From: Alitta virens | Taxonomy: Eukaryota; Annelida; Polychaeta; Phyllodocida; Nereididae | Direction: 5' to 3' | Length of the DNA: 64,000 bases | Assembly (NCBI GenBank): GCA_932294295.1 | Contig: OW028574.1 | Span: 10,612,215 to 10,676,214 of the forward strand | Made by a program: the position numbers and the translations under genes | The notes under the pieces: generated by a model | The model's input: only the letters and a program-made list of their open reading frames with translations | Database searches by the model: none | What the model was told of the DNA's origin: nothing | Shown: one piece after another, positions 31,403 to 43,899 of the stretch | How the letters are laid out: each line of letters opens with the position of its first letter | How positions within the stretch are numbered: position 1 is the stretch's first letter

Positions 31403-32029
31403 TGTTCATCAGACCACAATGACAGTTAAAGACAGGGAAATTATAAATATAAAACAATACTTAAAGAAGGTGCTCAGGAATATGCTGTATTTTTAATTAA
31501 CACTATTTAACAATGATTTTAATTTCTTCCTTCTAGACACCTGGAATTCATCATTATTTACTGTTTAGCTAATAACATGACACAAGCACACAAGTGACTC
31601 CTTATATTTAGTTAACACTTCAGTGAGAAACACTTTTTGCCTTGGCCTAGACCATTGGCCTTGGCCTATATTCAGAAACTGCTCATTTTTTCCCTTGGCC
31701 TTCTCACCTGACTTTCTTTAACTAAAGAGGTTCATCTTTAACTCACCTGAAGATGTTGGAGGAGTGCAAAACTTCAACTTGCAATTACTTGGCTTCTATA
31801 CATGATAGAACAATGCGGTTTTTTCCTAAATAGTTCATTTGCAACTGTCTTATCTTCCATGTCCATTTAAAGCAACACAATGAAAAAAATACACTAATAG
31901 AAAGAAATACTGATGACAACCCTGAGGTTTACGTCACTGAATCTACAATTTGCAAGTGATATTTAAGGTACAAGAATAAAACCACTGTCTGGCTGCCTAA
32001 ATGACTGACTAGTTGTCAGCTGGCATGTT

Positions 32030-32215
32030 CTGTTGTGCTGACTGACTGACAGACAGACTTGACTGAACTGACTGACTGAACGGATGAGCTTAACTGACTG
32101 ATTAAACTGACTGAACTGACTGAATATATGACTGAATTAACTTGACTGAACCTAACTTGGCTGTACTGACTGATTGGGCTGAACTGACTGACTTTGCTGA
32201 ACTGACAGACTACTG
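32030..32215. repeat. Degenerate ACTG(A) minisatellite
   Basis: GACTGACTGA-type tetramers and GAACTGACTGA-type longer units recur with many interruptions. Confidence 0.75.
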
Positions 32216-33269
32216 TAGATTCTGAAGTAGTTATATGTAAGAAAGAAAAAAAGGAAATAAAAGAGAAAACGAAACAAAGGGGTCACACAGATCATTGACA
32301 TTATGGACATTGACTTAGCAAGAATTCACCCTGCATGGTTTTGATTTTACCTGCAGCTGATGCAAGGGCATCCTCCTACAAACCATTATCTTGATAATTC
32401 AAATTTGAGCAATTCTGACAAACAAAGAAAACCCACAAGGAAAAATCCATTGGCTTTTTTAACAACCAAACTTTTAGAAGTATACCATTAATTAATCAGC
32501 TGTTAACTGAATTGATTTCATTTTGTGGATATGTCAACAAAAAATTGAATTGGGTGGGATAGTTCACAGGGACTGGCTGAATAGCGGCCAAGATAGGTTT
32601 AATTTGCGATTAGCAGTTTGTCATAAACTGCCTAATATAATACAATAAGAATTATGCATAGTATTTAATAATAATATGGCCAATTTTTTTTATATGCTAA
32701 CACTATTTTTTTAAAGCTCAGTGCAGTTGGATTCCATATTGATTGAAAAATCCTTGAAGTGGTTCACATATCAATATGTATAATTTCTTTATTAAGTTAT
32801 ACTGTATTATGCCGAGGTAGGTAAGGACCATGAAACTGACCATAAAAGAAAGTTCACACCAGTTAACAAGAAAATATTTTAACAAAAAAAAAAAAGAATA
32901 GATACCTAAAATTTATGCAAGTTCCCACTTTTTGACTAAACTGTATTATTAATAAAACAAATTGCAATTAAGATTGGTCAAACTGACATCTTTGAAGCTA
33001 ATCTGTCTTGAAATCACTCACCCTCAATTGCTGTAAATTGCAGCTAAAATGCTCACCGCAGTGCTCTTAATGTAATCATTATGGAGAAAAGTTGGGGGGG
33101 GGGGGGGGGATAAAGAAAATGGGGTTGGTCTGTCAAAAAACAAATAGTGGGGATGGGTCTGAAAATTTCCAGGTACACCCCCCCCCCTTTTTTTTAAATG
33201 GAACAACCCTTAGTAAACATAGACTGCTGCAGTAGCATACCCTTGGCAAATTTAAGAAAATCAAACCAT

Positions 33270-33580
33270 GAATTTGGCCTAAGTGTAAAATCTTAATTTG
33301 GCCAACATTTGGCTTGTCTGACAATAGTCCAACCTACATTTGGCCAAAAGTGGACCAAAGCCAACATTAGGACAACATTTAGCCAACTTTAGGTTGAACT
33401 GACATTGGGCCAACATTAGCAGACTTTGGGTTGACATGTCATTTTGACAAGGGTGAGCCAGTCTGACAGTGGGCCAAAAAAAAAGGCCCATTTGATATTG
33501 GCCTATGTTAGAATGAAATTAGGCTGACATGTCATTTTGCCAATTCTGACAGAGGGCTGACCAGCCATTGGCCAAATGTT
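33270..33580. repeat. Degenerate repeat rich in TTTGGCCAACATT
   Basis: About a dozen variants of TTGGCCAA or GGCCAACATTAGG occur in 310 bp at irregular spacing. GACATGTCATTTTG is present twice. Confidence 0.55.
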
Positions 33581-33674
33581 ATTAACTTGATAAAGTTTTA
33601 TTTAGATGTGCTTTAATTCCAGAAAGCGTTTGACACTTTGACATTGGCCCTATGTGTTCACTCAGAAATTATGC

Positions 33675-34830
33675 TTAAAGGGGAACTAACCCCTTTTGCA
33701 CTTTACCTCTCAGATTTTAGCTTGGGTCCATAGAAACAATTCCATGCTATTCATAACTTGTATATGTGCCCTGGTAATGAAATATCCTGCATTTATTAGC
33801 TCCGTGTTGTGAACTACGGAGGCCGCCATTTTTTAAATTCCTGGTGTTTTGCACTGACCGGAAATACGTCACTGTTGTACTATTCAACTGGTGAGAAACT
33901 GTCAGCAACAGTTTAGATACAGTTAATTGCACTTTCAGAGCAGTTCTTACTGAGTGTCAAGTAATTGCCATTGAACTTGAGACAAAGCAATTAGACAGAG
34001 AAAGAAAGAATTTATTAGATCAATGTTAAATAAAACAAACAAAAGCAGCAAGAAACAACTATTAGCAGAAAAATAAATTAAATAAAAGTCAAAATACATA
34101 TGATCTAATTACCTTTGGTCAGGAGACATCCAATAAGTTCTTATTTTAAAAAAAAGGCTCACGTGGATGTCCCCTAAAAACTTATATTTAAAAAAATACA
34201 TATTATTTAATGAAAAAAAAATAATAATACATTTATATATAAATAACAAGATCTAAATCTAAGAAATAATGATGGGATGAAAATTAAAGTATGGCAGACA
34301 AAATGCAAATTTAATAAAAAGTTTACAACAGGGATCAGTTCTTAATTGTGATTGTTTTGTTGAAAATGAGTTTTTGATATTATATTTTATTTTAAACTAG
34401 TAGGCCTATATTAAATGTTTCTAGCAATGCAACATACATTTGAAATAAGCTCATTGCAATCAATGCAATAATTATGCTGTATTCCCAAATAATTGCAATT
34501 AACACCCTTCATGTTGTTGTGCTGTATGTTCTTGTTATAATTGCAATGAACAATGAAACGGCTTGTAATCAACAGGATTATGAATTGATTCATATGGCTG
34601 AATGCATATATATGGCCTAGCAGTGTACATAAGTGACGTCACTGTCTTGTGTGCCGTGTGCAATAATGGTGGCCCCCATCATGTCGGCGGTTGGTGCAAA
34701 TTGCACTTTTAATTGGCTTGAAACGATGTCAAACCAGCCATTAAGACATTTCCTTTCACACCAATATATTATTTAACATCTAATTGAACTTTTGAAATTA
34801 GCATACAAACTTCCATTAGTTCCCCTTTAA
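33675..34830. mobile_element. piggyBac-type non-autonomous element with TTAA target duplications
   Basis: TTAA at 33675-33678 is followed by AGGGGAACTAA. At the right, TTAGTTCCCCT ends at 34826 and is followed by TTAA at 34827-34830. Inverted 11-bp ends with TTAA on both sides are diagnostic of piggyBac-superfamily insertion. The 1.15-kb body is AT-rich with no transposase, so it is a non-autonomous derivative. Confidence 0.75.
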
Positions 34831-37821
34831 CCACCTGATCACCTTTAGACATCCCACATACTTCTGCACAAAACATAAATGCCAATGCTTGCATTTTAAA
34901 AGGCAACTTGTTTTATGCATCATAAATCATAAATCATTGAATTAACACTTTGCACTAACCCAATTGATTAAATATACAAAATATGTACTGCCTTTGAAAT
35001 TAAGTTTAAACTTGATTTACATAAAACAAATATTATTATCAGTTTTTTCACAAAGGTATGATATTTATAGATAAAATAAATTTTGTCTCATCTGTGCATT
35101 GTTTTAAGCTTTATTTATTTATTTTTTCAACATAATATTTACACAAAGGTTTATTGACCCAACCCTGATGTGAACTCAGCCCCATATTAATTGCAATTCA
35201 CACATGCACTAGTACATGTAACAGAATTAACCCTAGTTAACAGTAGCCGTACTGTCAAAAGGTTTTTAAAACTAGTGAAAGGGAAGGAGTGATTTAGAGG
35301 GTCTAAATTTCAGAAAGGGAAAAAACAGCGGCCGACTCAAACTTTATTTTGACTTGTAATGGGTCTACAGGTAAATGTCAATGTCTCAGCTTATATGACC
35401 AGCTGCCAGAGGCAGATGTAATAATGAGATTATATGGCTTGGTATTTCCTTAATTAGTATCTCTACTGTGGTCCATTGCAAAATTATATTGCAGTACAAT
35501 TCTTAGTGTGTGCCCCCCCCCCCCCCCCATTAAATAGTTTATAAAGGTCTATATTAAAATGTTTGACTTGCGGCAGGATTTTTTTTAAAGATGGGGGATA
35601 TGAATTATACTTATTAAGATAAACATGACAATAAGTCCAGCTCCAACTCGAGATCCTGACCAAATTCAATGACCTACTCATATACCTTTCAGCATTTAGA
35701 GAAATTATTCCCAGCTTAACAATGCGGTTTTAACATATCCCCAATGATTTACTTAAAATATAATTAAATAGAAAATAATATGAAAAAAAAATCATGAATA
35801 GTTGAAAAACAGTTCAACAAGCATAGAAACAAACTGACTGTGTTCAGCTATCAGTGGATCCGAAGCTCAGTCAGCTTATATTAGGTCAATAGCCAACAAT
35901 TATCAAAACAATTTTTATTTGCAATGACCAGCCTTCAAAACATTAGGAACAATTCCTAGATGCATAATTTTGTAAGCATCGATCTGCTTCTCTGATCATG
36001 GCATTGCGCATTCCCGCCAGAAATAATTAACACACGACGTCCCCATTTGGGGCCTCAAGCAAAGTGATGACGTCACACAAAACTGACGAACGCACTGTTT
36101 TGATCGTCGATTCGCCACTTATTTTGCTCATTTAAGTGACTTAAAAGACAATCAGAGCCGTCAACTTGAAGAAACAAGCAATAGAAACATTTTTAGAACG
36201 ATCTGCATACAAGTAAGTGAGGAAAATTCAGTAAAACGTCGTGATCGTATTTCTACCAAAAAAGAATAGCAAGGCTACAGAACTGTGTTTGCTGATCTAG
36301 CATGTACACAATGGGAACCAGTTTGTGACGTCGCCATCTGGCTAATGGTAGCAGAACTACTGCAGCACACAGTCTATTGCAGATTGCTAATCTAAAGCCA
36401 TAATTATGAATAATATGATCGTATATATTTATTGCTAGTCAGGAATAATAATGAGAATTCAATTTTTAAATATTTATTGGCCTCATGCATTGATATACAA
36501 ATTGGAAATTGATTTCATTTGATATTTTGCTTTCAATAATAACCATATATGTTTGCCATATATTATACAAGATATTCATGCAGTCACACATTGTGTATAA
36601 ATAATAAATATAACATGCATACATATAATATAAATACTATACATTTTTTACATATATACAAATAGCTTATAGATGACATTGACATGGTGATAAATAAATA
36701 GATAGATAATAAATAATAAATAGTTGCATGGCAATAAATAGATAAATATATTTAATTTTAATAAATATCTGATACATGACATGGTGAATAAATAATTAAA
36801 ATAAATAAATACTTGCATGGTAATAGATAAATATATAAATAGGTGTAGTCATATTAAATATTAGATATTTAACTGACCTTATAATATACATTGTTTCTTA
36901 ATAATTGTATGATGTTGAGACTTTTGCTGAGTATTTTTATTAGCATTAATAAACATGTAAAACCCTATTTATGATAAAATATAAGTCACACTAGATATAT
37001 GATAAAAGATAAATAAAATATTCTCAGTATGAAATGTTGTATTATCTATTATGTATAGACTAAAGATAAATTCACTATATGTATAAATATTTTGACTATT
37101 CAGTATATCTATAAAATGTGTTTTTTAAATGATAATTTAAGAAACTGGTTGTATTATTTAAAACATAAATTAATAAGCCTGAAAAAGATGCCATTTGTGC
37201 CTGGTAGTGTCGGTAAAAGGTATTTCTGCATTATATCAATAATTGCTATGAAGAGATCCAGGGGGCAAAATAATAACACTAAGATAATCCTTAAGAAACT
37301 TTAATTATATAGAACCCGTTCTATAAATGATAATTCATGCTCCTTGGATTATTGTTCAAATACTGAATAAATTAGATTTTACTTTTTAAGTCATTAACTA
37401 ATTAACTAAGATATTTATATGTATGAATAAGTAGATTTTTAAGTTAGTTTCTTAGTCATATAACTATAGATCAGTTTTGATATCAATGACTGAGAAGTCC
37501 TGTTGACAAGTTTTTAGAACTATGGTTTATATATATACCATTTACAATGAAGCAATTCAATCTGTTTATACCATTTCAGATAATGACCCCTAGTGGTATC
37601 AGACGGTAAAGTTATTTCTTAATGTAAAAACTGATATAATATAATTGTGTATTATTAGAATAATTTCACTGATGAGTAAGTTTCAATAATTTTTTTGTTT
37701 TTCAATGATTTACTCTGACTAAGAAAGCGATTTGCCTCTTTAACTTGAAAGTGAACTTTAATCCTAATGAATAATTTGCTCATTGATTCGATTAAATTTT
37801 TGCAAAGATTTTGGCCACAAG
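34831..37821. other. Non-coding stretch
   Basis: It contains dispersed repeat copy 2 at 35401-35446, a C16 run at 35513-35528, a CRE (TGACGTCA) at about 36068 within a locally GC-richer segment (36000-36350) that could be a promoter, and AT-rich GCATGGTAATAAATA-type repeats at about 36680-36840. No exon is recognised. Confidence 0.4.
35401..35446 (+). repeat. Dispersed repeat copy 2
   Basis: AGCTGCCAGAGGCAGATGTA, continuing to TGGCTTGG, matches 771-826 on the same strand. Confidence 0.5.
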
Positions 37822-39802
37822 TTAAATTTTGATGGCATGAAAGTTTTCAAAACATAAATCTGTAATTTTCCTTGTTATGTTATTTGGAGAAAAAGTATTT
37901 AATTGAAAAGCTAAAATTTGTTGAAAGGACTCTAGCAAAGAAATAAATGTTTCACAAGGGATGACAAGGCCAGAATCTAATGACAATGTTGAATATTGCT
38001 TATGCTTTAAAAATATGTATTTATCATTATCTGGTTGTTCCTGAAGAGATGTTGTGAGTAATTGCTTACAATTTTGACATGAAAGAATTAAGGGGAACTT
38101 TTTTATCAAATATCCTGCAATATATGCAGTTGCATTAGTTTCAATTAAATCTGGAAACTCATCAGTGGTAATATTTATTGGTTGGCAGGGTTGGGAATAT
38201 GGGTGATCAGTTGCAATGGTATCCACAGACTGTATTGCTTCATTATAAAAGTCCTCTGGTTTGAGAAGAAAATTATCCCAATCATCTTCACAATTAGAAT
38301 TTTTACTTAAATTAAATATAGATTCAACAGATAATGACCGGAAGGCAGATTCAAATCTAGAGGAATCAGGGCGATCATCATTACAGTTTTTTGCTCTGAT
38401 TAAAGAAAAGAAATTTTCCAAAGCATCCTGATTTAAACGATTTGTAAAAATATACTTTAAATTAATGTTCGGATCATTGGAGAGTCTATTATATAAATAA
38501 ATTATACTATTAATGTTTATTTGCCATGCTTGAACACAAGGTAATTGCTGTTTATTTGGGTTATTTTTAAATATGGTTTTGATTCATTAAAAGTCTTACT
38601 ATTAAAAATATCAAAAAGATTGTTAAAACTTTCTACAAATTCAGCTGTTTTTAGTGCAATTTCTAATTTTTCTCCACTCCATACCTTTAATTCACATAAT
38701 GTGTGTATGCCTGCTGCTACAGAATGGCTAAGAATTTGGGCAGCTAATTTAAACCGCATGTTAATACCGAATCCTTTTAAATTTAAATGTTTATCGGATA
38801 TTTTAGGAATCATTCTGGATTGTCTTTTTTAATCATAATCATATAGCTCTTCAATTACGGACCAAGATATTGGAGTATTGTTTAAAATAAAGTCTTTAGA
38901 TTTAAGGTTATTGCAAATATTCTTTAAAGCATGCGGGGGATCATAAAATACATTAATTTTGGCATGGTCAACTAAAAAATAAGGCTTTGAAATTGTTACC
39001 CCTAATTGTTTTATAACTGATTGATTATTGGCGCCCTGATCACATATTACTGCAACACATTTTAATCCTGTGGAATTTATTTGTCTGATAGCTTCAATGA
39101 CTAATGTTTTAAGTTTATCAGATTTAATTGAACTATGTGAAAAAAAATATCCAAAGGTTTGTTTCCATTTATGAGTAAGACCCCCAATCATAAATATTGA
39201 AGCATGATTAGCTACCCCTGAACCTCTGAAAGTACCATAGTCTTCCAAACCTATAATCCTGTCTTTATTTTTATCAAAATGGATGGCCTCTTTCAATGAC
39301 ATTTCATCCATTAATAGTGCACAAAGGCGATCTTTTTCAGGCATGGATTTTATTTTATGTGAAAGAGCCTTGAGAGTGAATTTATGGAAGCCCGGACCGA
39401 AAGAAAAGGATTGTAAAATTTTTTGAAGGGTTCTAACACTAGGCATTTTAATTAAATGCAAATTTAGATTTCCCAGCAATTTTCATCTGGGTAAAAAAAA
39501 ATTTTAAAGTCTCAACATCAATTATTTTGACATTTTGATTTTATGTTAAATTTATTTTTGCTATAAGCAGATCGATTAAAAAGTTTTTGGACTTTCTGAT
39601 TCATTTTCCATAATTTAGTTCTTAGATTTTTCACAGTTTTTTTCATTTCTTTTACTTCCAAGTTTTGAATTTCAAAAGTATTCTTTGCCATAATTAATTG
39701 ATAGGCCATACGTTCCTGTCTTAGTGCGTCACTTGAGGCTGCTGTCATGCTCTCCACTCTAAACAAAGCTGGATGATTTTTACCTGTTGGGTAAAACAAC
39801 AC
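37822..39802 (-). pseudogene. P-element / THAP9-like transposase, decayed
   Basis: Reading from 39802 leftward: a coiled-coil segment (39518-39802), then MSLKEAIHFDKNKDRIIGLE, CDQGANNQSVIKQLG and FYDPPHALKNICNNL (38829-39479). KMR-like MRFKLAAQILSHSVA and FNNLFDIFNSKTF follow (38517-38813), then the C-terminal ENFFSLIR block and a CQNCKQL pair (37822-38421). This is the domain order of P-element transposases: catalytic core split by a GTP-binding insertion. A TAA at 38829 lies in frame between segments two and three, and frames change at about 39500 and 38450. The N-terminal THAP zinc finger is not visible. The gene is therefore dead. Terminal repeats were not identified. Confidence 0.85.
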
Positions 39803-40360
39803 ATTTGAAACTGCTTATTTTATAACATCAGAAAGTATTTCTTAATTTAAACCGGGGTTTGTACATCAAATTTACTATTATACAGTCACACTAAAAAAAT
39901 TTATTCAAAATGTTTTTTTTTTTTGTCAGAATTAAATTACAATTTAATGTGAAATAGTTGAGGTAGATGTAATGATGAAACAACACAAGGTGTAGCTTGG
40001 CAGAGAGAGGGTGGCTTTTAATCCAATGGTATGTATATCATAAGTACAAGTGTAACAAACTGTAGTGCAAAGGTATTTCTTGAAAACTATTGACAGGGGA
40101 GGTGCCTTGTACTCTGCGTCTATTCTGAGGCAAGTAAAAGACCCTACCTATGGGGTAAATGTGTAACATGGTGAGGACTTCAAGCCTTATCATTACATCT
40201 GCCTCTAGACAATTAACACTACAATGGCTTGGCCCATTAATTATAATATGTTACAGCCAAGGGAAATAAATATTTCAGAATAAAATCGATGTAGGCAGCA
40301 TTACTTTATAAAACTGGACACCTGTGTGATATACATCGCATAGAAACCATAATTGATCAT
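39803..40360. other. Non-coding stretch
   Basis: Apart from the dispersed repeat copy at 40168-40212, nothing is recognised. The missing THAP-encoding exon of the P-element could have been here but is not evident. Confidence 0.4.
40168..40212 (-). repeat. Dispersed repeat copy 3
   Basis: The reverse strand reads GAGGCAGATGTAATGATAAG followed by GCTTGAAGTCC and CACCATGTTACAC, matching 771-835. Confidence 0.6.
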
Positions 40361-41157
40361 CTACATCATCAAATACTTGGGAAATGTGAAAAGGTGCTGT
40401 GTCCAGATCATGTAAGTAATCATTTTCACTGAAATATTTGAAAGATCTGTAATATAATGAATTAATTTAGGTTCATTTGAAGGACACAGGATTCTTGTTG
40501 CAGCGCTTATATAGTTATGAAAGTCACTAATACCAAGCGGAACATTTACAGTTTGCTGAATAGAATTTGAAGAATTTGATAGAATCACATCAAGTAGTGT
40601 CGGGTTTTCTAGACTTTTGAAGCAGGTGGGGCCTTTAACAATTTGTTTCAAATCATACATATCACATGTTTGTGAAAGAGGATTTGGGTCAATTTTGAAG
40701 TTTACATTTAGATCACCTATTATATATACATGTTGGCTTTCTAAGAAGCACTTGTTTAGCATTGATTCAATTGCGCTTGCTAGACAGTGAACTTGAACAT
40801 TTGGAGGTTTATATATATGTATAAAGAAACTATTTCTGCTATTTGTTTTGAATCACTATGCTTTCAATACCATCACTGTTTATGGCTAGATCAGATCTAT
40901 TTTTATGAGGTATTTTTTGTTTAACATAACATAGCAGGCCATCTCCATAGGCATTTCTGTCTATTCTACGAGTTACAAAAGTATCAATATCAAACTGTCC
41001 ATATGGGTATGAATCATCGAGTTTAGTCTCTGATAGAAAGAAGTCTCTGATAGAAAGATAGCCCAATGTTAGGCCGACCAATGGCCACATGAGCAGACAT
41101 GCCAACTTTGGAGGAAGCATTTCCGGGTCAGTGACAGGCGAGGCCCGAAAATATAAC
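40361..41157 (-). pseudogene. LINE endonuclease (EEP-type) relic
   Basis: The reverse strand has SETKLDDSYPYGQFDIDTF (catalytic Glu region) at the right. Then come YIIGDLNVNF (the GDLN motif) and an SD-x-H motif (ISDFHNYI) at the left, in the order of the apurinic-type endonucleases of jockey/CR1-type LINEs. A frameshift lies between the two open segments (near 40800). No reverse transcriptase follows downstream. A 16-bp duplication (TCTTTCTATCAGAGAC) lies at 41030-41063, just upstream of the first motif. Confidence 0.75.
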
Positions 41158-41227
41158 AGCCTCACACAGAGGTCACTGGGGTCATGGGAACGGGTAACAT
41201 TCAAAAAACGGATTCCAGGTCATCACA
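41158..41227 (-). repeat. 3' LTR remnant, 70 bp, with upstream polypurine tract
   Basis: The first 70 bp repeat the start of the 5' LTR. A purine-rich GGGAGAGGACAG immediately precedes it on the reverse strand (41228-41239). After 70 bp the sequence changes to unrelated DNA leading into the LINE endonuclease relic, so about 230 bp of the LTR is missing. Confidence 0.8.
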
Positions 41228-41239
41228 CTGTCCTCTCCC

Positions 41240-42474
41240 AATAATGAGGCATGTCCACATGCCTCCGGAAGAGCCCAGAGGAGACCTAATCACCAATGTT
41301 TTCCGAGGGGTGGGGGATTGAGGCAGCATCAGCAGTGACTTTTAACAAAGTATCCACTACTGGTTAACCATGAGTAGGACGATTTGACTAGCGGTCAGGG
41401 CAGACATGTCATAAGCAACAACATTACATCAACAACATCAACAACCCACCCCAGCCCAATGATAGCCGGACACAAATACATAACATTTAGCACATAACAA
41501 GGCCATTACTGGCACAACAATACTGCTTCCCGTCAAAGTCCACAAGAGTCCACAATGATTTCACATTTTTCTTAAAACAAAGAGTCAATTCTCCGGGTCC
41601 CTGTCACAGGGCACTAGCTCCAGGGGAGCTGTCAGTCACACTCCAGAGGCACAGTCCACTCACACAGTCCTGGGACTAGTTACAGTTCATAGCCATACAC
41701 CGGCTGACAGCTGTCAAACCGTGACCTTGTCAGGTCAACTGTCAGAATCTGGCGCGTTGAAATCACTACAAAGATGGACACTCCTGCGCATTGAAATCAC
41801 TACATATAATAATCCAACCAGTTTGGGTATCCGTTAGGCACTCCACCTAATTAGTCCACAGACCTATTCAAGGTCAAGTCACCACACATTAGGTGCCCTC
41901 GAAGGTCCTGGGCCTCCACGGGGCGAGGGTGTAAACACTTGGGGTGAAGTCCTCTATCCCCAGTGGCTAAAACAGGACAGTGCGCATTGCACAAGCTGCT
42001 CCAGCTATCCAATGCAGACAATTATTGATTTTTTACATGCTTCTGGTTTCTACTACCAACTTTAGATAATCAATCTTACCTTAGAGAGCCTCTACATAGC
42101 CCACTCAGGTGCTGATGAGGCGTTAAACAATAACACTAACTAACTAACTAACTAACACCACACATTAGGTAAGCCTAAACCCAATTCTATTGTCATTCCA
42201 TGGTAGTGTCCATGTATTGTGTCCAATATGCTATCCAGGGGCGTATTCTGGGTCGTTTTGCGTTGATCATTCTGCCTGAGGCCGCCACCCAGGAGGACCA
42301 GTGACACACGCCCTTGTCACCACATGGCCTCCGGTGGGAGCGGTTCAGTTCATTGTCCAGGGACATTTCCGGTTGGCATCTGGGGGTCGGTGTCTGGGGA
42401 TGTTATCCGGGGGAGGCAGTGGGCCCAAGTATCGGGCCACACACTGGAGGCTGGGTGGAGCCGGATGGGAAGAC
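41240..42474. other. Internal 3' region of the LTR element, no gene recognised
   Basis: This lies between the extra ORF and the polypurine tract. It includes the dispersed motif at 42090-42130 (AGCCCACTCAGGTGCTGATG) followed by a (CTAA)n tract to about 42156, probably a nested SINE-like insertion. Confidence 0.45.
42090..42157 (-). repeat. SINE-like fragment with (CTAA)n tail
   Basis: The reverse strand reads GTTTAACGCCTCATCAGCAC followed by CTGAGTGGGCTATGTAGAG. The same 38-bp segment, with one change, is at 51555-51594 on the forward strand. Both copies abut a microsatellite. Confidence 0.6.
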
Positions 42475-43899
42475 TCAGGGTTGGGACACCCGGCGGAGCT
42501 CCTTCCACATCCGGCACCGCTCCTCCGACATCCTGGTCACTTCCTCCAGGAGGAGGTCGGCCTGTCTCTCGGCATCCCGACGCCTCCGTTTCTCAGCCTC
42601 CACTTCTTTGAGGGCCCCATCTCTCTGCTGGGTCACCTCTTCCTTGTCCCGGGCATTGGCCGCAATCTGGGCCCGGGCCCTCACAAGGTCTTTCATCAGG
42701 TCCTGGACCTGTTCCTCCGGGGTCATCTCCGAGGGGAGCCGCCCCACCCGGTTCTCCTTCCTCTCCCTGAGAGTTTGCGGGGGAGGGGACCCAGTGGCAG
42801 GGGCGAGGGCTCGCCCTGTGGTGGTCATCTTCACCCTGGTCTGGGTGGACATGGACGGCATCCAGGTCAGGGTGGTGGACATGAGGGAGGGAACCTCATG
42901 GGTGACGGTCTGGAGGCCGGTAGGGACGCATCAGTGTGAGGCCCCCTAATTTCCTCCAGGGCTGTGGCGGCCACAACCCTCTCGGCTTCCCTCCGGGTCG
43001 CCCTATGTTGTAATTCCAGGTGGCGGCGGAAGTTGGACTTCCTGTCCGCCACAAACCCAACGGTGCACCTGGGACACTGGTACCCCATGTACATGTAAGA
43101 GGCATGGTGCGAGGTTGACATGTGGCGACTCAGGGCCTTCCTGGAGGTCACTACCTTAGTGCAACGAGCACAAGGGAAGACCTCCTGGGACGTGTCATCA
43201 GTACTGACGACGGGGGTCTTCTGGGGCCTGGTCCAGGGTTCGATCTTCCTCGTCCTCTGCTGCTGGGCTGCCCGGCGTGGGTGTGATTGGGCTGTAGGGG
43301 CCCAGTAACGGGGCCTCCTCACAATCCCCACCCACCCTGACTGCTTTCGCATAGGAGGTCGCCTGGGCCGAGGAAGGGGTGGTCCATTGGGCCTGGGGAG
43401 ACCCAGCATACCACGCCCGGTCGGCCATGTCTCGGAGAACGTCCTCCAGCTGACATTGGGGCCCCAGCTCATCCCGGATCCATTGGAGGAGGACTGCCAT
43501 GTCCTCCTGTAAGGGCTTAGCCCGGACAAGCCGGCGGAACCGAACGAGTTCCGGGGCCTGGCTTGCTACTCCAATGGGCTCGTATGCCCTGGATTCCATG
43601 AAGGCCCACATGTGCTGCTGGGCTTCCTGCTCCCTCTCCACTGTCCAGTACTCCTGGTTGACTGGGGTTGCCCCCTGTACGTCAACTGGAGTTGCCTCCT
43701 GCTCAAAGACTGGGGTTGCCCCCGGACGGCGTGCTGGAGTGGTCTCCTGTCCAAGGACTGGGGTTGCCCCCTGATAGTCCAAGTGGCGACCACAGACAGC
43801 CTCCACCTCATTTTCCTCCACTGTCACCTGGAGATCCACTCCTGCAGCATCTAGGGCCTGCATGACCACATCAGCCAACTCACTGCAGTCCATATCCAT
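42475..43899 (-). pseudogene. Extra 3' ORF of the Gypsy element: C2H2 fingers plus coiled coil
   Basis: Three overlapping open segments follow in order. 43198-43899 encodes an acidic protein starting MDMDCSELADVV with four ATPV-type short repeats. 42867-43205 encodes two C2H2-type fingers (FPCARCTKVV...H...H and YQCPRCTVGF...H...H). 42475-42882 encodes a charged coiled coil rich in E, R and K. Frame changes at about 43205 and 42880 separate them; they probably were one protein. It lies where env sits in retroviruses, but shows no signal peptide or membrane helix, so it is not envelope-like. It is GC-richer than the surroundings. Nucleic-acid binding is inferred from the fingers only. Confidence 0.65.

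Larger units (their letters stand above)
29939..33674. other. Non-coding stretch
   Basis: It holds the hairpin at 31322-31402, a degenerate ACTG-rich minisatellite at about 32030-32215, a G16 run at 33094-33109, a C10 run at 33178-33187 and a TTGGCCAA-rich degenerate repeat at about 33270-33580. The missing 5' exons of the DUF6589 gene could be here, but I cannot place them. Confidence 0.4.

Noticed and set aside
26580..41157. The two LINE relics being one element
   Set aside because: The reverse transcriptase (26.6 kb, +) and the endonuclease (40.4-41.2 kb, -) are on opposite strands and 13 kb apart.
42301..43308. Long + strand ORFs opposite the Gypsy extra ORF
   Set aside because: The GC-rich antisense strand is open by composition; the reverse strand has the zinc-finger and coiled-coil motifs.
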